Below, piece by piece: positions 46,795 through 60,064 of a stretch of 64,000 nucleotides of DNA. The notes below the pieces were generated by a model. It made no database searches. It had not been told where the DNA came from and saw only the letters and a program-made list of their open reading frames with translations. The DNA is from Eretmocerus hayati (Eukaryota; Arthropoda; Insecta; Hymenoptera; Aphelinidae), in the NCBI GenBank assembly GCA_029851415.1, contig CM056743.1, positions 14,810,727-14,874,726 on the forward strand, written 5' to 3'. Both the position numbers and the translations under genes were made by a program. How positions within the stretch are numbered: the stretch's first letter is position 1; each line of letters starts with the position of its first letter.

Positions 46795-48378
46795 CGGGCC
46801 CCTCACCCCTATATCTCCCAGAGTCACTACTAGCGAGGAAATGTTGATTACAAGAGTTGTTGGATATCAAATGAGGGTTCAGATAAGCCCTCTCAAATTC
46901 CCCCGACCCCCCCCTCTCCATTCGCCCCATTGAGGCCAACTTTCAATTTTTAGATGGATACCCCGCATTTTGACCTCAGGTTCCTAAAGAACGGAAAATT
47001 CTACGATCAGATAGGTCTGTATGACATTAATCAAGCTGACCTCCAGGAATCAATGGGAAGGATGCGATGACCTACGAATCACGGAACCCCCTCAATATCT
47101 CCCGAATGTGACGTCTAATGAACACGTGTTGGATACAGAAGTTGTTGGATATCAAGAGGGAGTTCAGGGTAGTTCCACCCTATCCCCAGCCCCCCTCCTC
47201 ATATTTCTCCACGATTGAGTCTAGCGAAAGAATGTGAAATACAAAGGTTATTGGAGATCAAATCAGGGTTCAGATTAGTCTTCCAAAGTCCCCCCCCCCC
47301 CCCACCAAAACCCCTCCTACGACTCATTGAGGCCAGCTTTGAATTTCCAGATAGAAACCAAACCCCCATTTAATTCCTCAGGTTTTGAAAGAGCAGGAAT
47401 TTCTATGTTCGGATATTTTCCTTTGTGATTTTTTTGAGTGACCTTCAGGAGATCTTAGGGGTTGTTCTTTCTTTGAAATAGTGGACTTCCCTTCCTCCCC
47501 CCATACCTGAGGCCATAATGGGGGTTTCCATTTGAAAATCAAAAGCTGGTCTCAATGGGACGAATTGCGTGAGAAGCCGGGAGGGCCTCATCTGAACCCT
47601 CATTTGTACTCCAACAACTTTTGTATCTAACATTGTTCCGGTAGACGTGATCCGGGGGAAAAGCGTAGGTCGGAATCGTCCTGAACTCCCACTTAGGAGG
47701 CTCGAGCGCGTTTTAATAAAACATTTTTTTTCGGATCGGCGCAAGTGGGCTTAAACTATAGCTAAAACTACCAGAAATGTAAAACCGTTGAAAAAACATG
47801 GGGTCAACCACCGAAATTGTGAGCAAATTGACTTCGAAAATTATTTCTGACTACACGTAACCTTATGGGCCAGACGCGTTAAGATGAGCTTGCGTGCTAA
47901 CTATTCATATGATTTCTGTTCTGACCAAAGAAAACGGTTCTTTTATCCATTCCCTATAAATTGGTACCAGGAAAACTATGGGTCAACCATCAAAATTTCG
48001 AGAAAATTAGAGTGAAAGTAAAAAAGCTAGCGTTGCAGCCAGCGCTTGCATTGTGAGTATATCTATGTATAGCGCCAATGACTCGGTGGAAGGGGAAAAG
48101 GCGCGCGGGGCCCCGTGCGCGGTACGCTCCTAGTAGATTATTATGACCCCTGCTCATGACCCCTTGTCACCTTCACCAATGTCATGAAGATCTATCTGGA
48201 CGGGGAATGTTCCGAAGCTGAGGTCAAGCCTGGCTGTTTCTACTTAAAAATTCAAAGTTGGTCTCAATGGGGTATATTGGGGAGGGGGACTTGAAGTGGC
48301 TAATCTGAACCCCCATTTGATATCCAACATTTTCTCGCTAAATGTAACGCTGGGGAGATACGGAGGGGGTCTAAATTT
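46795..48378. mobile_element. ~1.6-kb element with repeated and inverted units
   Basis: The unit GTTGTTGGATATCAAATGAG, GGTTCAGATAA, a C-rich tract, and CCCCATTGAGGCCAACTTTC occurs at about 46840, 47145 and 47245 in one direction, and inverted at 47500-47650 and 48230-48330. The ends CCTCACCCCTATATCTCCCAG and CTGGGGAGATACGGAGGGGG are an approximate inverted pair. It is non-coding as far as can be seen. Confidence 0.6.
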
Positions 48379-48847
48379 TTTTAACATACTGCAGATGTAC
48401 CGTAATGTATAGGTTATAGTCCGCAGCTTGGGAACGCTTGAGCGTTACACTGCCACTTTGGATTTCATCTTTCGGTCCTAAAGAGAGGCTATTCCGTGAC
48501 GATTCCAGCCAAACCTGTGACGCGCATTTCCTGGACCCTCCTGCGATTACAGCCATATAGGTATTCATGTCGGAAATGAGGCGCTCCATCGCCAAATCCA
48601 AACATTTCTTCCAACAAAGCTTCGGTATAACGGCGCTCGTATCTGCAACTATTAGGCTTTCATCCGAAATAGAGGAAAAACCCTGTACTAGACCAACTAC
48701 AACACTCCACGGCCATGTTTGAGTTACCTTCACATCCCCATGACTAACGAGGGGAGCACCAACCTTGCGGATTCTGGATCTTGCCGAAACTTTGGGAATT
48801 TTCTTGTTTTGGTAAGAAATGAAGGTACCCGAGAGGGTTTCCTCCAA
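48371..48847 (-). other. 158-codon open frame of unknown nature
   Basis: The frame is free of low complexity, but no family was recognised. Its 3' end (SVTLKRSQAADYNLYITV) is also similar at protein level to a plus-strand translation of the repeat block at 1250-1310 (LTLKRFRATTHDLCITV). That block adjoins the decayed retrotransposon at the left edge. The frame also overlaps the left arm of an inverted repeat. It is more likely a piece of a mobile element than a host gene. Confidence 0.25.
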
Positions 48848-49080
48848 TGGGGCTCCTACTCTGAGATACAGCCATGGATGTTAGCATTGTCAGCATATCT
48901 TTACGGATTTTCAATTTGGACCTGTATGGACAATGTAAATCTCCATAGCTGTATCTCGGGCTAGGAGGCCCATTGGACAAACGGTCACCCTTCTGGGTAC
49001 CTTCATTTCTCACTGAAACACGGAGATTCCCAAATTTTCGTCAAGATCCAGGACCCATGAGGTTGGTGTTCCTCTTGGAA
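48748..49080. repeat. Imperfect inverted repeat, ~140-bp arms
   Basis: The left arm contains GAGGGGAGCACCAACCTT, GGTAAGAAATGAAGGTACCC and GAGATACAGCCATGGATGT. The right arm carries their complements in reverse order. The spacer is about 45 bp. Confidence 0.65.
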
Positions 49081-50928
49081 GTACAGATAACCAGTACCTT
49101 CGTAAGTCATAGGTGGTCATATATTGCCACAATTTAGCCGGAAACATGTTCATGATCATACAGTATACCTATTCTTACTAAAGCCCTTACTCATTCTGCT
49201 CACTACAGTGGACATAGTCCGAAACCGATATTCGTGAAAGCTTTAGTTTCTCACGTAAATTTTTAGAAATTTTTATAAAATTCCAAAAAGTCCCTGCAAA
49301 CGTCAGGATCAAATAACCATATTGATGAAGCCCTTATATGCTACTATTGTGGAGAAAGACGTGAAAGACCAAAAATTTTTACTCTTGTATTTTTGACATT
49401 CTGTCATTTATAGATTACTTATAAACATTTTTCGTGTTAGAGATTTTTTTGAGACCGGTAAGAGAGATCTTAGGTAGAGGAAGGCACTTTGAAAAACACT
49501 GAAGTTGACTATGGTTGTTAACAAAACGATTTACAGAAGAGGGAAGGGCGGACAGATTGAGCGTAATTATCTCACACTTTTCTGTAGATAAAATAAGAAT
49601 CAATGATCCCTCGAAGTCCATTATTTTATCTGATTACCTCCGAAATTAGTTCATAGCAAATTAAATTCATGAAATTTTCACTTGATCAAACTCCATCCTC
49701 AAACTAATCATACCTAGATTTGCACATTACATACTTTTCCATAACAGCTATATCAATATTTATTGAAATGACTACGCATCATGGAAATTCCAAGTCCAAT
49801 ATCTTGTGATCGAATTTGAAACGTTCGTGTTTTGCAACCAAAGTTTCGCTGACGTGTTCTCAAAGTGAAAACACATTTTGGATCTGTTTGTACAATGGAA
49901 TCATACAGTCACATCTAGAAAGAGTTTGAACGAAGAAAGGATTGATTTGAAACATGGCAAAATTACTCTTGTAGATTCATGAAATAGATCGCTGTATTGA
50001 TAAACTTCCTATCCATACTTTTTTTCACCTCATATCTGGGCATCTCACTCCAATAGCAAATTTCTTATCTTCCTGACTTAATAGCCGAGTACAATACCAC
50101 AAAAAATTGTAAATTCCAGAAGGAAGCAAATCTGCCAAAAAAAATTTATTCCCGATTTTGTGATGATAGAACATAAAACGTGAGCTGCCGCTTGGAAATA
50201 GATAAATCAGCAAATAGTAAGAGGTCATCTGCGTCAAAGCTTTTGCACGACGTCGATCTTGAAAAAGCCAACGTGTCAGGAATCTTTTGGCTCTTCATGT
50301 ATTATTAATATCGTTTTCATCTTCAAAAGGTATATTATTATAAAGAGTCTTGAAAAAGCACATGTGACTCGAGCTCGCAAACCACCAATGTCAAAGTCAA
50401 TAACACGCTTTGTTATCGCTAAAATCTGTCGCGGTGCATTGGAAAGTTTGTTTTTACATTTTCAAAGCAAATAACCGCGCCCTAAGCAGAAATTTTTTGC
50501 TTCATTCCTGCGGACAATTTCGCGTATCAACATTTTTTTGTCGAGATTCATTGGAAATTTACCTTTTATCTCATTAACATTCTTCAATTCCTTGCAGATG
50601 GATGATTACGAAACGGGAAAAAGATTCCTTTTATATTCTCAATTCATTATTTCAGACTCTTGTGTTCAAGTAAAAAGAGATGGGCCCGAAATCAATTTTT
50701 GGAATTTCATTTCATTTTGTTTTTAATAGTTTGCGCCACATTTTGTACAGTGTTTCCATTTAGTTGGTCAAAATTATTATATTCATTAAAATCGGAACGA
50801 TAATGAACTTCCGTGAGAATTTCTAATAGAACTTGCAAATAACTCAACAAGATAATCGAATATTAATTCCGGGTTCGTCCCTGACAGCCAGTAAGATAAG
50901 ATTTATTATTTATTTTTCGAAAACAGAG
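49081..50928. other. Unassigned sequence
   Basis: No supported gene or repeat. Confidence 0.35.
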
Positions 50929-51136
50929 TACAGTCTCTTCCGCTTATAACGAGGTCGGTTGTTACAAGATTCCAGTCATAATAGGAAAGTTATTCTTCTG
51001 AATTCGGTTGGCCCTCGTATTAAATCTAATGGAACTGCGCAGTGTTGGTAACAACGAGGTTACAATACGACCATGGTTGTAACGCATTCTTTTGTTCGAT
51101 CTCTTATCCACCTCGTTATAACCGGAACTGACTGTA
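50929..51136. mobile_element. 204-bp pogo/Tigger-type MITE
   Basis: CAGTCTCTTCCGCTTATAAC and GAGGT at 50931 pair with ACCTCGTTATAACCGGAACTGACTG ending at 51134. TA flanks both sides (50929 and 51135). CAGT ends, TA duplication and CTTATAACGAGG-type subterminal repeats are typical of non-autonomous pogo-group elements. Confidence 0.8.
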
Positions 51137-51889
51137 AAATCAATTTATTGATTGGAAATAGTCGTACATGATGTGACCAATCATAGACTGGATTCTTATT
51201 TTTTTTTTATTAAAGATTGAGAAATCATTGGAAAATCATGAACAGTTTTCTCAACCCAGTCGCAAATAAGAATTGAGCTATGGGAAAATAAGAATGATTG
51301 ATCAGAATTCAATTCTGCATCCTCCACCGAAATCTTGGTTGAAGAAGGCATTAGATGGAACCTGATTCACCGATATAAGAAAAGAAATGTGGTTGGGGAG
51401 GATGGTCTCAGGCGGAGATAGAAGAAGTGAATCAGGGAAAGAAGACTTTGATAAATGACTGTTGAGAAAAAGTAAAGACGATACATCTTCGAGAGAAGCT
51501 GGGCTTCTCCATCTCTCTACATCAGTTTATCCACTATCCTTCAAAAAACTTGGAGGACAGTATGTATATAACCAAACGGTCTACCCTCTTCCTCAACGAC
51601 CGTTGACTTACTCTATTTCCCATCATTTCGCAATTTTTGAAACATTATCAAAGCTGCGAAATTCAATCATTGCAGATGTTAAGATGCAAATCGCTTGAAG
51701 ATACTGAATAAAACTTGACCTGGATCTGGGGTTTGTAAGAGTATATGGGATGCGTTCCGCATCTCATGGCTCCTTACGTAACAATCCAACATTTTACGAA
51801 TAAGTCATTCTAGGACTACTTGACATTAAATTACAGCCGTAAGATGTTTATTTTCATCTGTCTTTCAGGGAAAAGACTAGAGAAAAATG
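51137..51889. other. Unassigned sequence
   Basis: Nothing recognised. Confidence 0.35.
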
Positions 51890-53018
51890 AGGTAAGTGTA
51901 ACCAACATGCCCCTTTTGACCCACTTGAACATTTTTCAACATACTCTAGTGCATTTGAAAGCTTATTCCGAGACTTTGAGAACGAGCTGGAACACATTCA
52001 GTTTTGACCAACCAAACCCGAGTTATCACGATTCTTCCAAAAAGTGATTTCTCGCGAGTTCGCGAAGAGGTGTACCCAGCATGCCCCCCCAATAAGCCAT
52101 TTTCTCAACAACTCTGGTCTACCTCGCCATTTTTTGTGAACTTAAATTCATTCTGAAGCCTGTACCAAGAACTTCAGAGTGAGCTGAAGTACCTCTCATT
52201 TCGATCAACTGAAGTCGAGCTGTGTTGATTTTCTAAGAAAAAAACGATGTAATCGGCGATGAAGTGCATGAAATCGTTCTAATCGGTGTGCAACCACATT
52301 TGGAGCTTTTCGCCAGTTCAAAACACTATTTCCAACCCGTTTTGACGTGATAAACACGTTCTGGGTGGTAAAAGAAGTCATACTGTGCGCCCTTTTGAGA
52401 TAATCACATGGGGGGCATGTTGGGTACACACCAATTTTGGCCTCCATTTTTGCGAATGACCTCCGTATTTTCCTCATAAATCGCTCCATATCCAAGTTTT
52501 GCAATCCCTTGGAACGAATTTTGAAGATCTTTAAAGAGGGCATTGAATTGAGCGCTATAGTACATTATTGCCCTGGGCGCGTACGCCCAGTTCGGGCGCT
52601 AGGACAGTTTATTTCCCGAGCGAAGCGAGGGAAATGAGTCCTCCGCGCTCGAAATGGGCCTGCGAGCACAGAGCAATAATGATTTTCCATCATGAGAACC
52701 CTAAAACCGCATTTGAATGCGGCGTTTTTAGGTTAGGATGATGAAAAAGTACTTTGAGATTGGTCAAACCTAAAAATTTTGGCACAGGTTATACTAAACG
52801 CAGTTTCGTTGGCGGTTTCGTGAGAGTGCAGACACGGAAAATGCAAAAACTCACTTTATGCAGAAATCATTCCGAGTTGGTCCAAATCATGAAGATTCTC
52901 ATATTTTGATATAACAAACGCAAAAAAATTGTGTGAAAGTCAACGAGTGCTCAGTTCTGAGATCGGCAATTGGAGGACATGTTGGGTATGAGGGCCTGTT
53001 GGGTACACTTACCCTAGT
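51890..53018. repeat. GTACCCAAC-family repeat with nested hairpin insertion
   Basis: The left end GTAAGTGTAACCAACATGCC and right end GTTGGGTACACTTACC are inverted. Further boxes lie at 52072, 52410 and 52975. The left part is two ~180-bp direct units. A GC-rich palindrome (52560-52680) interrupts it, with the ends ATTATTGCCCTGG and a looser complement, and a central hairpin GAGCGAAGCGAGGG. Confidence 0.65.
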
Positions 53019-54012
53019 TGAACTGAAAACCCTCAAATGTCGAAAAGATATTTCAGCGAGCTTCCCTCAATGCACACATGCTCGGCTTTTCATACCATGA
53101 CTCCAGACTAAAACTCGTTGCTGTATCAATTTTTATCACCCATATAGTTTACGCCATCATGAGCGTAATCTAGAATGGATTAACAAGTTGAGAAAATTGT
53201 ACTGAAGTGAACGCATGCCTGATTTGCCCGCACCATCTCAGTCCATGTGCATATTTTTTAAATGTAAATTGGGGTGGTTTTGAGCATGTTCCCGAGACCA
53301 ACATGATGAGCTTCAAGTACGTTGAAAAATGTCTAGCTGGGTCCAATTTGTTAAAAGTTTTGCGAAAAGAAGATTCTTCCCGCGTTCCAAAGAGAGACTC
53401 ATTCTCATAAGATTTTATATGGGTTAAAGGTTCGTACTATCGGAAAATTTTGGATCCCACATGTTCATCCGAGAGTACCTTGCCTCACGTCGAACTTTCT
53501 GAGTTAAATGGATTGATTTCCATAGAGCAAAGAATAAATTCAGAAAAAAGACATGGAAGCAAATTATTCACACTCCACTTTTTTCAATAATATCCGCGTA
53601 GAATTGGTTAAAAACCAAATTTTGCCATTCTGGAAGGAGCATTCCAAAGTTGGAACGGAGACAGAAAGAAATGTTCCGAGCTTCATCAATACCTTTGTTT
53701 GCAGTCAAGAAGGTCAAAGGTACGAAGGGCTCACGTGCTTGGTCTAAAAAAACCTAGAGGTCGTTAAATATTGATCAAGAATGCTGACTTTTCTATATTT
53801 TAGTAACAGAAAAAAATAGTCCGTCGCAAAATTGGAGGGAGGGGGGTGCCTATATTTACGATCTTGAGTGTGGGAAAATCAGGCACACTTACCTCAGTTA
53901 TGAGCAGAAATGTTGAAAAGATTCAACCTGGTTCTTTGTAAGAGTTATCTCGAGATACGTTGATACCAACACCACAAATACTAAATGGCGCGTAAACGAC
54001 GAAAATATTATG
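53019..54012. other. Unassigned; ends with a GTACCCAAC-family terminal box
   Basis: The box CAGGCACACTTACCTCAG lies near 53880 and resembles the right ends of the family. No gene was recognised. Confidence 0.35.
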
Positions 54013-55018
54013 TACCGTAAACCGGGGTGACTATGGACACTTTGGTACTTCTGGTCAAAAACTCGTTGCGATTTTCCGAACAAACCTATATGTATCTAAG
54101 GTCATTCGACGCGTCTTGACGTGTTCTTCAAAACGCTGACTTCAGGATTCCATTCAAGCATTTGCTGTCTTAAAATTGTGAAAAACAGGCATTCGGGGTG
54201 AATGTGGCCACCCTCGTTGAGCACCGCAATTATAATGATCTGAGCGAATCACTATCCCAACGCCTCGTATTTGTAACAAAATGAGGATAACACATCTCTT
54301 AGCTTATCTAATTACGAAGAGAATACCGTTAAATTCATCTTGATAGCTCAAAAACTCGAGTCAAGCAGCCAACTTGGAATTTATAAACTACAGTGGCGTC
54401 TCAAGCACGGATGTGTCTCGAGTCGCGTCTGAGTTGATTTTGGACACTTTGACGCTTCTAGTTGAGTTTCAATGCAATTTTTCGACCGAACCTATATGTA
54501 TCTGCACTCATTCGACGCGCCCTGACGACACCTCCAAAACGCTGTTCTTGGAATTCTCTTCCACTCATTTGCTCTCTCGAGAGTAAGAAAACAAAGTGGC
54601 CACATTCACCCCGGGGCAGCCGAGAAATCGCAAGTTCTCGTTCAAGTGGTCGTTCTAAATAACTGTCGCATCCAAATTTAATAGGCGATAGAGCAAAATG
54701 TAGAGGACGTCATTACCTACTAAGAGAAAATGATTGGAAAGAGATAGAAATGGATCTACTGGGTTGTTCAGGTAAATTTTTGCAAAATGAAATTTTTACT
54801 TGACAATTTTCACTTCATTCCAATGGAAAAAAGGGTAAATGGAACCTGTCCCATCACAAATCAGGTGACATATTCTGGAAATAGAGTTTTTGAGCTCTTA
54901 AATGAGCTTTTGAACGTCCCTCTAGGTGGTATAGCGTCGGAGCAACGACTATTACAATCTCTTTCCAGAAAAGTGGTCACATTCACCCCGATGGCCATAG
55001 TCACCCCGATTAACGGTA
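54013..55018. mobile_element. 1.0-kb mariner-type element, CCGGGGTGA ends
   Basis: CCGTAAACCGGGGTGACTAT at 54015 and its near-complement ending at 55016 are inverted repeats flanked by TA (54013 and 55017). A second inverted pair, ATTCGGGGTGAATGTGGCCA at 54191 and TGGCCACATTCACCCCGGGG near 54598, marks a nested or duplicated unit. Two direct internal copies (54045-54145 and 54440-54545) share TGGACACTTTG, CGCTTCTAG-type and CATTCGACGCG. No transposase relic was seen. Confidence 0.75.
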
Positions 55019-58000
55019 TTTGGCAAGATCGCGGATAGCGATAGGAATGCCTGGATCGTAAAAATGAATGAGACAAGAATGAAAAGATGGTCCAAATTAC
55101 ATTTCTACAAATCTCAAAGGTCTGTGTGAAATCCCAACAATTGCATTAGTCTCAAGTTGTAATTTATAGATCTCGAGCATGATATTCCATAAGACTCGTT
55201 GAAATTATATCGATCGATGAAATATTCCTGAGTCAAACACGCTAAAAAGTACTGATCATCTGTATGAACAAGTCGTTATTCAATCAAAGGGGATGCAATG
55301 TGAGTAGCTCCGTGGAAACTTAGGAAATAATGTGTGTCTGATTGTACAAATTCTCAAAACATTTACGGAAAAAATGGTACAAGTCATCCTCGACGTATGT
55401 TCTTTGGTGCAATCGTAAGTCTTCTTATCAAGGGTTTTCCAAAAGAATCATCATCATAAAAGGAGTCAAAATATCACCTCCATGTCATATATTTCTCCCT
55501 CCTTTCGACTCTTACCGAGGCTTTTACGCGGATGAATCGCCACGGTGAGGCTCGTTTATAGGATTCGGGCAGGCAAATACATCAAATCAAGTGATATTAC
55601 ATGCATCAAATCTTGAGTACTGCTATAAGAGTCAAGAGATCAATTCTTGTGTGCACAGTGAATACCTACTTTTTTCAAGGTTTTTCAACCTTGTAAACAT
55701 GATTTTTATGGTTTAGAGGACAGAGGATGCGTCAAAAACTGGGCATCGTCAGCCATTTTCCATCGTTTTTCAAGAAATTTGACATTCTCAACTAGTGTAC
55801 GTCTCCAGACCAGTACATCGTGGCTACTTGAGACCACCGGGATCATGATGTAATGAGTGAAAATCCCTGGAAAAACGTGGATGAGATTGCCGGCGCACCA
55901 ATTATAACGCAATGTCCACAAAAACACTGGTTTATAGGGTAAAAGAAAATCCTCAAATGGCGTTCCAATACATTTTTCATCAAAACCTTAAAGCTCTTGC
56001 TCCACCTGAAAAACTCGATCTTGAGCGTGTAGCAAAAATTTTTTCATATTTTCTCTTCCAAAGACTGCACTAAATCCCGACTAATGCTAAGCGATTCTCG
56101 AAGAAGAAAAAAATATTCTTTCAGCCCATCCTATTATTCAACCCGATTCAAACCTCAAATATCGAAATATCCGCAGAACTACTCAAATGCGCAATCACGA
56201 AATTTCCTGTTGCGGTTTGTTTTCTCACCAATTATCAAAAGCAATAGAAATATTTCGACTATTTTGAATACAAGATAGATTGCACATCTGATTTCTCTCA
56301 GCAGAGAAACAGCAAACCAATATCAATTATGAATGATAATTTTATCCGCATTGTCGAGAGTTAGCGATTACTGGAATTCCCTTGAGTCACCAATTAGAAA
56401 AGAAGTATTGCTATTTCTGCGTAATCAATTAGAATCTCATTCGATTAAGTTTATTGAAGTGACGATCAGAAGAGCATAAAGTTTCATGATCTCGTGAAGA
56501 TTCTTCCAGGAAATGTCTGTCTACAAACTTGTTGTAAAATAAAGGCCAAAAAATACATATGTATATTTGAGATGATTAGTGCAATTTTGTGAGTCGGTAG
56601 TAGCCCAACTGATTGTCTACTATTCATCAAATATCATAATTGATGATAATCGTGATAAATTTTAAACATATGAATCATAATAGTGACAGTCGTATCGGTA
56701 TGCAAAAATGTGTATCCTTGTAATTTTAAATTCTGATGCTGACCAAAGACTAAATCCATGCCATGATGAGGATTGATTATTATTTAGAAATAGTAATCGT
56801 AAGAGACTGAGAAGTTTGAACTTTGCATGATAACGAGAATCATAATTGAATTATTTAGAAAGACAACTTCATTAATGAATTGATAACAAATTAATTCATC
56901 AAGAATAAAATCACAATAATGCACTTGATTTAATAATAATACACGTAAACTAGCTCATCATCCACTATGAGTCAGTATACTATCTTCTCTTCTCGTCTTT
57001 TCTAGCTTCCTCGTGTGTATTTCTCAGTCATTCATAGAATATATGATCTATTGTTGAATATAAGTATACCGGAACAGTATGTCTCAGAGAGCTATTGGGT
57101 GAATAGCATCAAGATATATATCGGATATTTCACATGTTGTACATCACGTGCAAGCTCACATGTTTTTTCTTTTTTGATTTATATGAGAAAGGTCAAAACT
57201 TTGCTCATCAATTTCATGGAGTGGAGAAATGGCAAAGTCATGAACATTTTCACAATCGATACATGCAAGGTCAAGATGAAAAAATATACAATGCCATTTT
57301 GATATAGCTTATCATCATAGCATTGAGTAATCCCAATCAGTGTATGGTTATGAAAGGTCGCAAAATGTAAGAAAGAAATTTGATAAAATTGAAATTTTAT
57401 CCAGGGTTCTGATGCTCAAAATATTCATGGAACTATAAGAATAATATTCTCGCTGTCGTTCATTTTTTTGATTTTCTTGAATTTTTCGACCCATTCACTA
57501 TCTCCACCTCTGGGTACTGAACGACGTATTCCAGACATTCAGACTGCATTAATTCTGTAAAAGTAGAACGAAAAGGATATTTACAATTTTGAAAATAATT
57601 TGACTCTCATTTTTTTCTTTCTGTTATCAAGTATTTGGCCTAGGTCTGATGTTTGATTCACTTCCTACATCAATAAGAAAACTCGACTTTTTTTACAAAT
57701 TTCTTTGATGCATCAGGGAAAAAAAGTGATTGACAATAATTGAAAATGAACCAAAAATAGTTAATTGTTTACTTCTTCGACAATGTGAGTGAATAGAACA
57801 GATTCACAGTAACTTTATAAATACGCAATGAATGATGATGACGCGAAAGGTATAATGGGGTGTTATCGGTTTTTTTAACCCGGTGACTTTGAAAATGATT
57901 TCGTGCACTCACAACCACTTTCTGGTTGTCAAAACCGTAATAAGTCACAGAATTAGAGTGTCAACAATCTTGTGATTTTGATTTTTTTTTCTTAAAAGTT

Positions 58001-59557
58001 GTCGACTATCGAGATTTAATACTTGAGGAAATATAATTCAACAACGTCCAAGAAATTTCTTGATTTTTTCAGATTTTTACCGATGCTTCCAAAAAGCGTG
58101 TTGAAAATGACGCTTGTTCTGGTTACAGGTCTGGGTTGACTAACAGTTGAATAATTCTTGGTACTCAAAGACACTAGAAGATGTTAGACCAGGTAATAAT
58201 TTCTTGACATAGAAAAAAGAGCTCCATCCTCATTTTCCTACAAATGCAGAGAGAAATAACTCCATTTACTGATTTCTCTATGCAAACGTTAAGACATCAA
58301 TTGTCTTGAAACTAGGGGTTACGAAAAACTAGTATTACAAACGATATATGAAGTATGAAATTTCAATGAATCATTGTTACGATTGGCACTGATCTATCTG
58401 TTATCAATAGTTTGAAATATTTTACTAAGAAACGGAAGTCCCTTGCATCGAAAGGACATCCGTTTTCTTTTGTGAAACCTACTACCTCATATTTGATATC
58501 TAAAATTTAGTCAATTTTCGAATGACTCCTATGAGTTATTTTATGGATGATATCTGTCTCATTCATTTCTTACTGGATGATGTCTTTTCTAATGTAACAC
58601 ATTCAGCTTCGCGCTTTAATCTATCAGCTCAGTTTCGCACTCTAATAAACCAAAACATTTTCCTTCATTTCCTAATCTCGAAAAACGATTCTACATGTAT
58701 TGACGTTATATTCTATAAGTGAAGTGTTTCGTCGGCAAAATCCATATTCGCTCGACGCGAAAAACATTATTTGCGCATTACACGTTGTCTGAATCATTCA
58801 TTCCATATTTTGTGGAATATATCATATAGATACTTACTAGTCAGCAAAATTCGCATGCGTCATCATAGATGACTCTCACTCTCATGTGAAAGGATCAATT
58901 CGCTGTCATGGGAATTCCCATATTCCATAATACTGTACCTATATATCTCTATTGAGCTGCATACAGGAACGACTCATGAGACTTTACACCGAACAAAACT
59001 TTTCTGAGTTTGCCAACATGTCCGGTTCATAAAAAAATTCATCAAGGTATCAGAACAGGGAAACCTATGAATCTTATCTAAAATGCATTTGATAAGTTTT
59101 GAAAATCCTTATTGATGTGGTGTGGAAAAATAAGAGTTTTGATTGTCATTAGTGAATCACGTGACTGCAAAATGAATTTTACGATTGCAATGTTCTATTA
59201 TGATGATTTTTTGTTTTCTTAGTAAAAGAGATTACATAATTTCAATAGTTTTACACAAAGCATATGATAAAATTTACCCCTCGCCAGAGTGATCTATTAA
59301 ACAAGACTGTACTTTCTGGAACAGAATTTCTTTTTATCTCTGATTTATTTAATGCTATGAATATATCTGCGCTCCTAGATATTCAAAATTTTAGAATCAT
59401 AATACGTAGCCTTGGATTTCAATCACTGAATAAACACTCGATGAATTCAATAGAATTGCTTCAGCTAAATGTGAATGTGAAAGAAATATTAGGGATCCAA
59501 AATTAATTACCAGACTACAACGCATTTCTCTATATCTAATTCATTCAAAAACACTTG
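55019..59557. other. Unassigned A+T-rich sequence, 4.5 kb
   Basis: No coding region with recognisable motifs, no inverted repeat of note. Small open frames (for example at 55342, 57015 and 59264) carry no family signature. Confidence 0.4.

Positions 59558-59600
<43 letters not shown>
59558..59600. repeat. (TGA)n microsatellite
   Basis: Fourteen uninterrupted TGA triplets, about 290 bases upstream of the JHAMT TATA box. Confidence 0.9.
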
Positions 59601-59601
<1 letters not shown>

Positions 59602-59845
59602 CCGCTATGAACTATTGATTAAAAATTCGTCATACGAGTGCGAATTGAATTAAAATGTGGAGAAAAAGATTTTATGAATGTCTCGGAATAGAACCAATAT
59701 TTCATATGTAACATATATATATAATACCGAGGGGTGGAATAGATATGAAAAAAAGTGGGAGAAACTCGTCTGTTGGACTCTTCAGAAGAATTAGAATATA
59801 GAGAAGAGGTGGTGGAAGGCTAAGTTCACTGTCGCACCGAGAGTG

Positions 59846-59882
59846 TATAAAGAGTAGCACTGGACATGAAGAATTCAGTCAA
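59846..59882 (+). promoter_or_regulatory. JHAMT core promoter (TATA box and initiator)
   Basis: TATAAAGA at 59846 is followed by ATTCAGTC, which fits the arthropod initiator TCAGTY with its A at 59877. The spacing is 31 bases, the standard distance. The predicted 5' untranslated region is 188 bases and leads without an obvious intron to the ATG at 60065. Confidence 0.7.
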
Positions 59883-60064
59883 AGAAAAAGCCAGCAGTGC
59901 AATTGTTGACTTTTTTTGAATTGTGAAATTTAGCTCATTCTGTGTGAGATACTAGATTTTTGCGAGCTTGTGTTTAAATTCGTATCTGATTTTACAAACG
60001 GTTATTCTGTGATTTTATCGATTTCTATTTCAATTCGTGATAGTTCGAACGAATTTAAAAAAAA

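Noticed and set aside
55706..55927. 73-codon minus-strand frame ending near QFLTHPLSS, resembling a frame at 42041
   Set aside because: The resemblance is limited to a few residues and is probably chance.
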